A stretch of DNA of 8,650 bases, from assembly GCA_030830595.1 (NCBI GenBank), contig JAURMS010000027.1, positions 1-8,650 on the forward strand, in the 5' to 3' direction. This stretch comes from Gammaproteobacteria bacterium (lineage in GTDB: Bacteria; Pseudomonadota; Gammaproteobacteria; Steroidobacterales; Steroidobacteraceae). Made by a program: the position numbers and the translations under genes. Shown here in pieces: positions 1 through 7,322 of this stretch. The notes below the pieces were generated by a model. It saw only the letters and a program-made list of their open reading frames with translations, was not told where the DNA came from and did no database searches. Positions within the stretch are counted from its first letter, which is position 1. Each line of letters opens with the position of its first letter.

Positions 1-593
1 AACAGGAACATGCCGCTGTTCCACAGCCACCCCCCTTCAGCGAGCATCCGTTCAGCCTCCTGCGCGGGCGGCTTTTCCACGAAACCTTCGACCTCTCGAA
101 CACGCGTGTTGCCCGGCCGCATCCGGATATAGCCGTAACCCGTCTCCGGCCGCTCCGGGACCACTCCGAAGGTGACCAGCCGACCCGCTTCGGCGGCGGG
201 CAGCGCATCCATGACGCCGGCCCGGAAGCTGGCAGGATCGCGCATGACGTGATCGGCCGGCAGCACCAGCAAGACCGCCTCCGGATCGGTTGCGATAGCC
301 TCCAGCGCGGCCATGGCCACCGCCGGCGCAGTGTTGCGACCCACTGGCTCCAGCAGGATGGTGCCGGGGACCTGCCCGATCAGGCGCAACTGCTCTGCCA
401 CCATGAACCTCTGCTGATCGTTGCAGATGACGAGGGCAGGCGCGAGCCCGGGCAAGCCCTGCAGGCGCTCCAGCGTCTGCTGAAGCATGGTGCTCTCCCC
501 CACCAGCGCCAGGAGCTGCTTGGGATGGTGCTCTCTGGACAGGGGCCAGAGCCGCGTGCCTGACCCTCCCGAGAGGACGACTGGAAAAATCAT
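1..593 (-). CDS. manC: Mannose-1-phosphate guanylyltransferase, N-terminal 197 codons (3' end outside window)
   Basis: Makes GDP-mannose from mannose-1-phosphate and GTP in the cytoplasm, a donor for surface polysaccharides. The reading frame opens with MIFPVVLSGGSGTRLWPLSR: the nucleotidyltransferase signature GGSGTRLWPLSR lies at residues 9-20, with Lys25 in the usual pyrophosphorylase position. Further family motifs follow in order: LEPVGRNTAPA (81-91), LPADH (111-115), ETGYGYI (150-156), FVEKP (171-175, sugar-phosphate binding) and WNSGMF (191-196). The frame is open to the window edge, so the gene is cut, not broken. Family members are about 350-480 residues; whether a C-terminal phosphomannose isomerase domain (bifunctional type II, AlgA/ManC-like) is present cannot be seen. 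An AGGGAG ribosome binding site lies about 10 bases before the ATG. It follows the permease gene by 59 bases on the same strand and may share its transcript. The product call is firm; the symbol is by family convention. Confidence 0.93.
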   Translation of the reverse strand, partial: MIFPVVLSGGSGTRLWPLSREHHPKQLLALVGESTMLQQTLERLQGLPGLAPALVICNDQQRFMVAEQLRLIGQVPGTILLEPVGRNTAPAVAMAALEAIATDPEAVLLVLPADHVMRDPASFRAGVMDALPAAEAGRLVTFGVVPERPETGYGYIRMRPGNTRVREVEGFVEKPPAQEAERMLAEGGWLWNSGMFL

Positions 594-652
594 GCTGCCG
601 AGACTCCCTGGCCGAAGCTTTGACCTGGCTGCAAGGATACCGTAACCGTTGG
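594..652 (-). other. Intergenic gap between permease and manC
   Basis: A 59-base same-strand gap. It holds the AGGGAG ribosome binding site of manC about 10 bases before its ATG. I see no convincing hairpin plus T-run terminator and no good -35/-10 pair, so read-through from the permease gene into manC is plausible. Confidence 0.4.
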
Positions 653-2422
653 CTAGAAAGGCCAGACCCTGGGCACGATGAGCAGGGTGACGATTCCACA
701 CAGGATGCTGAGCGGGAGCCCATAACGGACAAAATCCACAAAGCGATAGCCACCAGGGCCGTACACCATCAGGTTGGTCTGGTAACCGATCGGCGTGATG
801 AACCCGGCCGAGGCGGCCACCATCACCGCAATGACAAAGGGCATGAAGTTCGCCCCAGCGGCGGTGGCGACGGACAATGCGATGGGGAACATGAGCACGC
901 CCGCCGCGTTGTTGGTGATGAGCTCAGTGACCACCACTGTCGAAAAATACAACAAGGCCAGCGCCAACAGGGGATTTCCCTGAGCCATGTCCACCAACCA
1001 TGCACCCACCAAGGCCGCCACCCCGGACTTTTCGAGGGCAACGCCTAAGGCGAAGGATGCAGCGATCGCTGCCACCAACTGGTATTCAATGCTCTGGGCC
1101 GCCCGGCGGCTGGTCATGCAGCCGGTTGCCACCATGGCACCGGCAGCAATAAATGAGGCCTCAAACAGCGAAACCCATTCCAGGGTTGCCGCCGCGATCA
1201 TCAGCAGCAGGATGCCAAGCGCAATCGGCGCGCGCCTGAAGTCCGGCGGCGCCGAATCACTCAGGGCACTGATGAGCAGGAAGTCCCGGTTATGACGATG
1301 ACGCTCGGCAAATCCCGGGCCAGCCTCCACCAGCAGGGTGTCGCCCGGCCTGAATACGATACCGCCCACCTTGCCCGCCACGCGTGAGCCGTCGCGGGAA
1401 ATGGACAGGATCGCAGCCCCGTACCGCTCGCGAAAGTTGCTGTCCTTGACCCGCTGGTTGATCAATGGCGAGGTCGGCGACAACACCAGCTCTACCAGCT
1501 GTCGCTGACGGCGCTTCAGGTTGAGGGTGAAGGACTGGTCCTCGGCGACGCTGAGGCCGGGCATGCGCCGCAGGTCGTTGACCGCATCGACGATGCCGAC
1601 ACAGGTCAGCCTGTCCTCAGCCTCCAGGATCTGGCCGGGGCCTACGGCAGTCAGCAACCTCCCTCGACGCTCGATCTCCAGCACATAGGCGCTCTTGAGG
1701 TTGCGCAGGCCGACCTCGGCGATGGTCTTGCCGACCAGCGGCCCCCCGGGATGGATGCGGACCTCCACGGCATATTCCCTCGCATTCTCCAGCTGCTCCT
1801 TGGGGCCCTGTCTCTCCGGCAGCAACCTGCGCGAAAATAGTAGCGCGTAGGCAATGCCCACCAGCGTCAGGGGCCCGCCAATCCAGATCAGGTCAAAAAT
1901 CCCCAGATGCGCGTCGGGCCGCACCTGCATCAACAGGCCATAGACGGCCAAATTGGTGCTGGTCCCGATCAGCGTGCAGAGGCCGGCCAGAATGGCCACG
2001 TGGTTCAGGGGCAACAACAGGCGGGAGACAGGCAGCCCGAAGCGCGCTGACCACTCCTGTACGATGGGGATAAACATGGCCACCACCGGCGTATTGTTGA
2101 TCACGCTGGACAGGGCAGCACCGATGCTGAGCATCTTCACCTGGGCATCGAGGAGCCCACGCGGACGGCCGAACACCGCGTGCGAGAACCAGGCGACGGC
2201 TCCCGTCTCTCGCAGCCCTGCAATCACCACATACAGGGCGGCGATGGTCATCACGCCCGTGCTGGAAAACCCCGAGAGCGCTTCGCGGGGCGTCAGCACG
2301 CCTGACGCCGACAGCACGACCATGGCACCCAGCAGCACCATCTCCGTCGGTGCTGGCGTGGTCGCCAACAGGAACAGGACCGTCAGGACAACCGCAACGG
2401 TGAACCAGACTTCCCAACCCAT
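653..2422 (-). CDS. SLC13/DASS-family permease with two central RCK_C (TrkA-C) domains
   Basis: A 589-residue inner-membrane transporter of the divalent anion:Na+ symporter type (SLC13/CitT/ArsB-NhaD clan). The two halves show the expected internal symmetry. The N-half has helices at roughly 5-40, 55-75, 95-120, 138-165 and 178-197 with INNTPVVAMFIPI (108-120) and LIGTSTNLAVYG (151-162). The C-half has helices at roughly 398-435, 448-478, 485-525, 527-545 and 568-585 with ITNNAAGVLMFPIA (502-515) and PIGYQTNLMVYGPGGY (544-559). These paired NNT/NNA and TN motifs are the ion- and substrate-site loops of the family. Between the halves lie two soluble RCK_C-like domains (about 217-290 and 305-378), as in E. 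coli YfbS, suggesting gating by a cytoplasmic ligand. A GGGGG ribosome binding site lies 7 bases before the ATG. The substrate is not readable from sequence; sulfate or another oxyanion is typical of related proteins. It sits between ugd and manC, an unexplained position. Confidence 0.88.
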   Translation of the reverse strand: MGWEVWFTVAVVLTVLFLLATTPAPTEMVLLGAMVVLSASGVLTPREALSGFSSTGVMTIAALYVVIAGLRETGAVAWFSHAVFGRPRGLLDAQVKMLSIGAALSSVINNTPVVAMFIPIVQEWSARFGLPVSRLLLPLNHVAILAGLCTLIGTSTNLAVYGLLMQVRPDAHLGIFDLIWIGGPLTLVGIAYALLFSRRLLPERQGPKEQLENAREYAVEVRIHPGGPLVGKTIAEVGLRNLKSAYVLEIERRGRLLTAVGPGQILEAEDRLTCVGIVDAVNDLRRMPGLSVAEDQSFTLNLKRRQRQLVELVLSPTSPLINQRVKDSNFRERYGAAILSISRDGSRVAGKVGGIVFRPGDTLLVEAGPGFAERHRHNRDFLLISALSDSAPPDFRRAPIALGILLLMIAAATLEWVSLFEASFIAAGAMVATGCMTSRRAAQSIEYQLVAAIAASFALGVALEKSGVAALVGAWLVDMAQGNPLLALALLYFSTVVVTELITNNAAGVLMFPIALSVATAAGANFMPFVIAVMVAASAGFITPIGYQTNLMVYGPGGYRFVDFVRYGLPLSILCGIVTLLIVPRVWPF

Positions 2423-2506
2423 CCGGGTACCCCCAAGGCTCCGAGGGAGCGCTATGGGGATTTTACTGCGCCGACCATGGCCGAGGATATGGGCATCCGT
2501 GGCCCA
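2423..2506 (-). other. Intergenic gap between ugd and permease
   Basis: An 84-base same-strand gap. A 6-bp stem (ATGGGC/GCCCAT, + strand 2489-2494 and 2502-2507) with a 7-base loop begins at the ugd stop codon, but no T-run follows it, so it is at best a weak or Rho-assisted end or an mRNA-stabilising hairpin. The permease ribosome binding site (GGGGG) is at the far end. No convincing promoter was seen. Confidence 0.3.
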
Positions 2507-3844
2507 TCAGACCGGCAGGGGCTGACCCCTCCCGATACCGTAATAAGTAAAGCCGAATCCGCCCATCAGGGTCGGGTCGTACAGGTTCCTGCCGTCGAAG
2601 ATGACCGGCTGAGACAGCGAGGACTTGATCCGGCTGAAATCAGGGCTGCGGAATTCCTTCCATTCGGTACAGATGACCAGGGCATCAGCCCCTACCAGCG
2701 CCGCCTCACCCGTGTCACAGAGGCACAGGTCGTCCCGCTCCCCGTAGATTCGCCGGGTCTCCTCCATGGCCACGGGATCGTAGGCCTGGACCTTCGCCCC
2801 GGCCTTCCACAGTGACTCCATCAGTTCACGGCTAGGTGCCTCCCGCATGTCGTCGGTATTGGGCTTGAAGGCAAGCCCCCAGACGGCCAGCACCTTGCCT
2901 TTCAGTGCGTCCCCGAAATGCCTCTCCACCTTGCGGAACAGGACCTGCTTCTGGCGCCGGTTGGTCTCCTCCACGGCCTGCAGGACCGAGGCCTCGTAGC
3001 CAAACTCGCGGGCCGAACGCTCGAGGGCCTGCACGTCCTTGGGAAAGCAGGAGCCCCCGTAGCCTGCACCGGGATAAATAAATGAATAGCCGATGCGAGG
3101 ATCCGAGCCGATGCCCTGACGGACCTTTTCAATATCGGCGCCCATGCGCTCGGCAAGGTTCGCCAGTTCGTTCATGAAGCTGATCTTGGTGGCCAGCAGG
3201 GCGTTGGCGGCGTATTTGGTCAGTTCCGAGGATCGCACGTCCATCACGATCATCCGGTCACGGCTGCGGGTAAACGGGTCATACAATGCCTTCAACAGCT
3301 CTGCAGTGCGTGGATTGTCGGCGCCCACGACCACGCGGTCGGGTTTCATGAAATCCTCGATGGCGGCGCCTTCCTTCAGGAATTCCGGGTTGGAGACCGT
3401 ATCGAATTCGATGGTCGCACCCCTGGCACTGAGTGACTCAGCCACGCGGGCCCGGACCTTGTCTGCCGTGCCCACGGGAACGGTGGACTTGGTCATGACG
3501 ACCTTATACTCGTCCATGTATTGGCCAATGGTCTCGGCGACCTGCAGCACGTAGCGGAGGTCTGCCGAGCCGTCCTCGTCCGGAGGCGTGCCCACCGCGA
3601 TCATCTGGAACAGGCCATGCCGCACGGCTGATTCTGCATCCGTGGTGAACTGCAACCTGCCCTTGCCGGCATTGCGCCTGATCAGGTCGTCGAGCCCGGG
3701 TTCGTGGATCGGCACCTCCCCTTGGTTGAGGCGCTCGATCTTCGCCGCATCAACGTCGACGCAGACGACGTGGTTGCCCACATCTGCCAGGCAAGCCCCG
3801 GTGACCAGACCGACATATCCGGATCCAAAAATGGTTATGTTCAA
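2507..3844 (-). CDS. ugd: UDP-glucose 6-dehydrogenase
   Basis: Oxidises UDP-glucose to UDP-glucuronate with two NAD+, in the cytoplasm, supplying uronic acid for polysaccharide. Its 445 residues match the usual bacterial length. An N-terminal Rossmann domain starts with the dinucleotide motif GSGYVGLVTG (7-16) and a VDVD strand end (29-32). Catalytic-site segments are STVPVGT (120-126), NPEFLKEG (152-159), Lys220/Asn225 in the ATKISFMNE helix, and the nucleophile Cys266 in GAGYGGSCFPKD (259-270). The C-terminal UDP-binding domain includes WGLAFKPNTDDMREAPS (322-338) and FDGRNLYD (416-423). All key residues are intact. The ATG has AGGGA about 11-12 bases upstream. The product is the substrate of the epimerase encoded two genes upstream, so these belong to one route to UDP-galacturonate. 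The gene has its own candidate promoter in the gap after pgi. Confidence 0.97.
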   Translation of the reverse strand: MNITIFGSGYVGLVTGACLADVGNHVVCVDVDAAKIERLNQGEVPIHEPGLDDLIRRNAGKGRLQFTTDAESAVRHGLFQMIAVGTPPDEDGSADLRYVLQVAETIGQYMDEYKVVMTKSTVPVGTADKVRARVAESLSARGATIEFDTVSNPEFLKEGAAIEDFMKPDRVVVGADNPRTAELLKALYDPFTRSRDRMIVMDVRSSELTKYAANALLATKISFMNELANLAERMGADIEKVRQGIGSDPRIGYSFIYPGAGYGGSCFPKDVQALERSAREFGYEASVLQAVEETNRRQKQVLFRKVERHFGDALKGKVLAVWGLAFKPNTDDMREAPSRELMESLWKAGAKVQAYDPVAMEETRRIYGERDDLCLCDTGEAALVGADALVICTEWKEFRSPDFSRIKSSLSQPVIFDGRNLYDPTLMGGFGFTYYGIGRGQPLPV

Positions 3845-3882
3845 GTGACTTCCCTGATGAGCAAGAACAGCATGCTCGGCCG

Positions 3883-3888
3883 ATTATA
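3883..3888 (-). promoter_or_regulatory. Candidate -10 box (TATAAT) of a ugd promoter
   Basis: A perfect consensus TATAAT on the minus strand lies 38 bases before the ugd ATG, inside an 80-base gap between genes. The upstream region has no good -35 match at 16-18 bases (CGGGTT or GGGTTT), so strength is uncertain or activator-dependent. Transcription would start near 3876, giving a leader of about 32 bases. That leader could fold a 5-bp hairpin (GAGCA/TGCTC, + strand 3859-3863 and 3873-3877) just ahead of the AGGGA ribosome binding site. Confidence 0.45.
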
Positions 3889-3904
3889 GCCCCCACTTCT
3901 CCCG

Positions 3905-3920
3905 AAACCCGTACGGGCTT
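3905..3920 (-). terminator. Weak hairpin after pgi, possible attenuator or terminator
   Basis: Four bases after the pgi stop the minus-strand RNA can form AAGCCC-GUAC-GGGUUU: a stem of six pairs including one G-U, with a 4-base loop. The U-run is only three long and is followed by CGGG, so intrinsic termination would be inefficient. It lies just upstream of the TATAAT box and its distal arm occupies the place of the -35 element. Confidence 0.35.
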
Positions 3921-3924
3921 CACG

Positions 3925-5550
3925 TCATCGCATCCACCCCAGCAGGGGCGCGAGCTCGGCTGGCAGGGCGGGCCCATCCTTGCCTGTCAGCGCCGGCAGC
4001 AGGCTGTTGCACAGCTGCTTGCCAAGTTCGACTCCCCACTGGTCGAAAGGATTGAGGCCCCACAGGGCGGCCTGCACGAAGACCTTGTGCTCGTACAGAG
4101 CCACGAGCATGCCAAGGGTTCTCGGATCCAACTGGCGGAAAGCCAGCAGGCTCATGGGGCGGCTGCCCCGATGGAGTTTATGCGGCAGCAGCTGGCGTGC
4201 GGCTTTGCTGTCGAGGCCCCTCTTCTCAAGGTCGGCCCTGACCGCATCAGGGCCTTGGCCAGCCATCAAGGCCTGCATCTGGGCCAGGCAATTGGCCATG
4301 GCCAGTTGCGAGCCGCCCCGGTCGCCCGCAGGTGGAGTCACCGGCAGCAGGAAATCCATGCTGACGCCGCCGGAGCCCTGGTGCAGCAACTGGAAAAAGG
4401 AGTGCTGGGCATTCGAACCAGGTTCGCCGAATATGACCGGACCGCTGGATCGCTGCAGGGGATTCCCCGCGGCGTCGACCGACTTGCCAAGGCTTTCCAT
4501 CTCAAGTTGCTGGAGGTAGGCGGGAAAGCGGGCGAGCCTCTGTGTATAGGGCAGGATGGCGTGGCTGGCGTTGCCCAGTCCGTTGCGGTTCCAGATCGCC
4601 AGCAATCCCAGCAGTACCGGCAGGTTGTCCCGCAGGGGGGCTGACCTGAAGTGTTTGTCCATGGCATGCCCGCCAGCCAGGAAGGCCTGGAAGTGCTCGG
4701 ACCCCACCGCCAACTCCAGCGCTAGGCCGATGGCCGACCACATGGAGTAGCGACCGCCGACCCAATCCCAAATGACGAACCGGGCGTCCGCGCCTATACC
4801 AAACTGGTCCATGGCGCTGGAGTTGGTGGAGACTGCCGCGAAATGCCGGGGCACTGCCGACTCACCCAGGGCTTCCGTCAGCCACGCGCGGACCAGATTG
4901 GCATTGGCAAGGGTCTCCTGGGTGGTGAAGGTCTTGGAGCAGACCACCACCAGCGTTCGCGCCGGATCGAGCCGATCGGCAAGGTCCGCAAACTGCGTGC
5001 CATCGACATTTGAAATGAAATGGCAGGACACGCGTCCAAGATGAAACGGGCGCAGTGCCTCGACCGCCATGGCAGGACCCAGGTCGCTACCCCCGATGCC
5101 AATATTCAGGACATCCGTGAAACGCTCACCGGTCGCCCCGGTGCGTTGGCCTGCATGCACCTCGGCCACGAAGGCCGCACAGCGAGCGCGCTCTGCCAGC
5201 ACCTCGCGATGGAGCGTCTCGAGATGTGTGGGCAAGGACACCGCCGACGGCACCCTCAGCAGGGTGTGCAGCGCAGCCCTGCCCTCGGTGTGATTGACCT
5301 GCTCGCCCGCGAAGAGCGACTCGATGGCACCGGGCAGGTCGCTTGCATCGGCCAAACCGAGCAGTGCTTCCAGCGCCGGGGTGTCCAGCGGTTGCCGGGT
5401 AAAATCGAGCAGCAGGCCATCCACTTCGCGCGAAAACTCCGCGAAGCGTTGCTCGGGGGGCGCGAAGAGGCGTGCGACGTCGCATGTCCCAAGCCTCTCG
5501 GCGGCCGACATCACCGCCTGCCACGCCCTTTGCCTGGATTCAGAAGTCAT
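3925..5550 (-). CDS. pgi: Glucose-6-phosphate isomerase
   Basis: Interconverts glucose-6-phosphate and fructose-6-phosphate in the cytoplasm, linking the UDP-glucose/uronate branch to the fructose-6-phosphate/GDP-mannose branch. At 541 residues it is the long E. coli-like form. Visible family motifs: LNIGIGGSDLGP (148-159), phosphate-binding SKTFTT (205-210), VGGRYSMWSAIGL (264-276), MESLGKSV (351-358) with catalytic Glu352, GEPGSNAQHSFFQLLHQG (375-392) with catalytic His383, and ALWGLNPFDQWGVELGKQL (495-513) with catalytic Lys511. No key residue is missing. The start ATG overlaps the stop of the upstream epimerase gene by 4 bases (ATGA); the nearest Shine-Dalgarno-like sequence (AGGGTG, + strand 5562-5567) is 11 bases away, so translation probably leans on coupling to the epimerase. 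Confidence 0.97.
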   Translation of the reverse strand: MTSESRQRAWQAVMSAAERLGTCDVARLFAPPEQRFAEFSREVDGLLLDFTRQPLDTPALEALLGLADASDLPGAIESLFAGEQVNHTEGRAALHTLLRVPSAVSLPTHLETLHREVLAERARCAAFVAEVHAGQRTGATGERFTDVLNIGIGGSDLGPAMAVEALRPFHLGRVSCHFISNVDGTQFADLADRLDPARTLVVVCSKTFTTQETLANANLVRAWLTEALGESAVPRHFAAVSTNSSAMDQFGIGADARFVIWDWVGGRYSMWSAIGLALELAVGSEHFQAFLAGGHAMDKHFRSAPLRDNLPVLLGLLAIWNRNGLGNASHAILPYTQRLARFPAYLQQLEMESLGKSVDAAGNPLQRSSGPVIFGEPGSNAQHSFFQLLHQGSGGVSMDFLLPVTPPAGDRGGSQLAMANCLAQMQALMAGQGPDAVRADLEKRGLDSKAARQLLPHKLHRGSRPMSLLAFRQLDPRTLGMLVALYEHKVFVQAALWGLNPFDQWGVELGKQLCNSLLPALTGKDGPALPAELAPLLGWMR

Positions 5551-6590
5551 CCTAGGTTGGTCACCCTGGGATCCGACGGGCCCGCGTCTCGATAGTATTC
5601 CAGGTACCAGTCCACGAACCGCCGCACACCGACCTCGACCGGCGTATCGGGACGGTAGCCGACGTCACGCACCAGGTCCTCGGCATCCGCCCAGGTGTCG
5701 GGCACGTCGCCCACCTGCAACGGCAGCAGGTTCATCTCGGCCTTCCGCCCGAGGCACTCCTCAAGCACCTCGATGTAGCGCCTGAGTTCCACAGCCCGGT
5801 TGTTGCCGATGTTGTAGATCCGGTAGGGCGCACTGCTGGTCGCCGGATCGGGCTGCTGACTGTCCCACTGCGGGTTGGGCGCGGCGACGTGATCAAGCGC
5901 TGCCACCACGCCTCCGACGATGTCATCCACGTAAGTAAAATCGCGCTTATGGTTGCCGTAATTGAAGACGTCAATAGGCCGGCCGGCAAGGATATTGCGA
6001 GTGAACAGGAACAGCGCCATGTCCGGGCGGCCCCAGGGACCATAGACTGTAAAGAAACGCAGGCCAGTCACTGGCAGCCCGTACAGTGCTGCATAGGTAT
6101 GCGCCATCATCTCATTGGCCTTCTTGGTGGCGGCATAGAAGGACAGTGGATGCTCCGTCGAGTGGTGAACGGAAAACGGCATGCGGGTATTGGCCCCATA
6201 GACCGAGCTCGTCGAGGCAAACACCAGGTGCTCGACACCATGGTGGCGGCAACCCTCAAGGACGTGCAGCGTGCCGGTGACGTTGCTCTCCACGTAGGCA
6301 TGCGGATGGGTCAGCGAATAGCGGACACCGGCCTGAGCAGCGAGGTGGACCACCCGCTGCGGGCGCTGTGTGCTGAACAACCCGTCCATACCAGCACGGT
6401 CGGCCAGGTCCACGCGGTGGAACGTAAAACCGGACTGGTGCTGCAATCGCGTTAACCTGGCCTGCTTGAGGGTGGGATCGTAATAATCGTTAAGGTTATC
6501 GAGGCCGATGACCTCGTCACCGCGCTGGAGCAGGCGCGAGGCCACGTGATAGCCGATAAAACCCGCCGCCCCGGTGACCAGCACCTTCAT
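5547..6590 (-). CDS. NAD-dependent epimerase, UDP-glucuronate 4-epimerase type
   Basis: An extended short-chain dehydrogenase/epimerase predicted to interconvert UDP-glucuronate and UDP-galacturonate (CapI/LspL/GAE group). Residues 7-13 form the NAD-binding GAAGFIG motif, followed by LDNLNDYYDPTLKQARL (30-46), which is typical of this subgroup. HLAAQAGVRYSL (82-93), STSSVYG (126-132) and the catalytic pair Tyr152/Lys156 in SFYAATKKANE (150-160) follow. RFFTVYGPWGRPDMA (178-192), a variable loop before APYRIYNIGNN (254-264), and a C-terminal GDVPDTWAD (294-302) also match this group rather than GalE. Length 347 is typical. Its substrate is the product of the Ugd encoded downstream. It overlaps dnaQ upstream and pgi downstream by 4 bases each. 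Substrate specificity rests on family resemblance; a related uronate or pentose epimerase cannot be excluded. Confidence 0.9.
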   Translation of the reverse strand: MKVLVTGAAGFIGYHVASRLLQRGDEVIGLDNLNDYYDPTLKQARLTRLQHQSGFTFHRVDLADRAGMDGLFSTQRPQRVVHLAAQAGVRYSLTHPHAYVESNVTGTLHVLEGCRHHGVEHLVFASTSSVYGANTRMPFSVHHSTEHPLSFYAATKKANEMMAHTYAALYGLPVTGLRFFTVYGPWGRPDMALFLFTRNILAGRPIDVFNYGNHKRDFTYVDDIVGGVVAALDHVAAPNPQWDSQQPDPATSSAPYRIYNIGNNRAVELRRYIEVLEECLGRKAEMNLLPLQVGDVPDTWADAEDLVRDVGYRPDTPVEVGVRRFVDWYLEYYRDAGPSDPRVTNLG

Positions 6591-7303
6591 GACGAGGCCC
6601 CTCCCCGAAAAATCACCCGACCTCCCGAGAGCTTGACTATGGAGTCCAGCATCTGCTCATGGGCGGCTGTCTCGTCCTGGTTCGCCCGGACCACGGGAAT
6701 GTTCGGCCGGACCGAACGACCACGACGGACGGCTTCTGGCGTGTGCTGCCTGGCTTCCATCGCGGACGACAGGGACAGCGCCACCTGCCCCCCCGTCATA
6801 GCCAGGTAGACATCGACCAGGATGCGCGCATCCAGCAGCGCCCCATGAAGGTCGCGCGCGGAGTTGTCGACCCCGTAGCGCTTGCACAGGCTATCGAGAC
6901 TGTTGCGCTGTCCGGGGTGCAGGCGACGGGCAAGCGCGAGGGTGTCAGTGATGCTGCAGACCTCGGCCAGCGCTCGTACCCCGCGATCGGCACGCGCCAG
7001 CTCCATGTCCAGGAAGCCCACGTCGAAGCTGGCGTTGTGGATGATCAACTCCGCACCAGTAACGAACTCGATGAACTCCTGGGCCACCTCGGCAAAGCGC
7101 GGCTGACCAGCCAGGAATGCGTCATTGAGCCCGTGCACGGCCAGCGCACCCGGGTCCACTTCTCGGTCCGGACACAGGTAACGATGGAAGGTTCGGCCGG
7201 TGGGTCTGCGATCCCGCAACTCCACGCAACCCACCTCGACCAGCCTGTGCCCGGCCGATAACTCGAGCCCCGTGGTCTCAGTGTCCAGGACGATTTGCCG
7301 CAT
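6587..7303 (-). CDS. dnaQ: DNA polymerase III epsilon subunit (3'-5' proofreading exonuclease)
   Basis: The proofreading subunit of the replicative polymerase core, binding the alpha subunit and the beta clamp. DEDDh exonuclease motifs are complete: Exo I LDTETTGLE with Asp7 and Glu9, Exo II HNASFDVGF with Asp94, and Exo III HGALLDARIL with His153 and Asp158. QVALSL (173-178) stands where E. coli epsilon has its clamp-binding QTSMAF. The C-terminal segment about 207-234 (AHEQMLDSIVKLSGG core) resembles the alpha-binding tail of gammaproteobacterial epsilon. Length 238 is normal (E. coli 243). The ATG lies 19 bases after the rnhA stop with a weak AGGT site close by. Unlike E. coli, where rnhA and dnaQ are divergent, here they run in the same direction, and dnaQ overlaps a sugar-nucleotide epimerase gene by 4 bases. 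Confidence 0.96.
   Translation of the reverse strand: MRQIVLDTETTGLELSAGHRLVEVGCVELRDRRPTGRTFHRYLCPDREVDPGALAVHGLNDAFLAGQPRFAEVAQEFIEFVTGAELIIHNASFDVGFLDMELARADRGVRALAEVCSITDTLALARRLHPGQRNSLDSLCKRYGVDNSARDLHGALLDARILVDVYLAMTGGQVALSLSSAMEARQHTPEAVRRGRSVRPNIPVVRANQDETAAHEQMLDSIVKLSGGRVIFRGGASS
6598..6606 (-). promoter_or_regulatory. Strong ribosome binding site of the epimerase gene, inside dnaQ
   Basis: The minus strand reads GGGGAGGGG, ending 7 bases before the epimerase ATG and lying within the last codons of dnaQ. It is the best Shine-Dalgarno match in the window and confirms the start at 6590. It suggests the epimerase is translated at a higher rate than dnaQ despite the ATGA overlap. Confidence 0.7.
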
Positions 7304-7322
7304 GACGACCTATTGTATCCAT

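Noticed and set aside
239..249. Internal frameshift or stop suspected in manC because no complete open frame from an ATG to a stop exists there
   Set aside because: Translating from 593 downward gives an unbroken frame to the window edge with all motifs in order; the gene is merely cut by the window.
52..753. Long minus-strand open frame of 233 codons overlapping manC
   Set aside because: It is a different frame of manC with low-complexity Arg/Gly/Ala-rich composition and no motifs; the manC frame carries all family signatures.
2489..2507. Possible intrinsic terminator after ugd
   Set aside because: The stem is only six pairs with a seven-base loop and no T-run follows in the direction of transcription; mentioned only in the gap entry.
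5020..7261. Plus-strand open frames of about 190-200 codons opposite pgi, the epimerase gene and dnaQ
   Set aside because: They are antisense to genes with intact catalytic motifs, show no recognisable domains and have Arg/His/Gln-rich composition.
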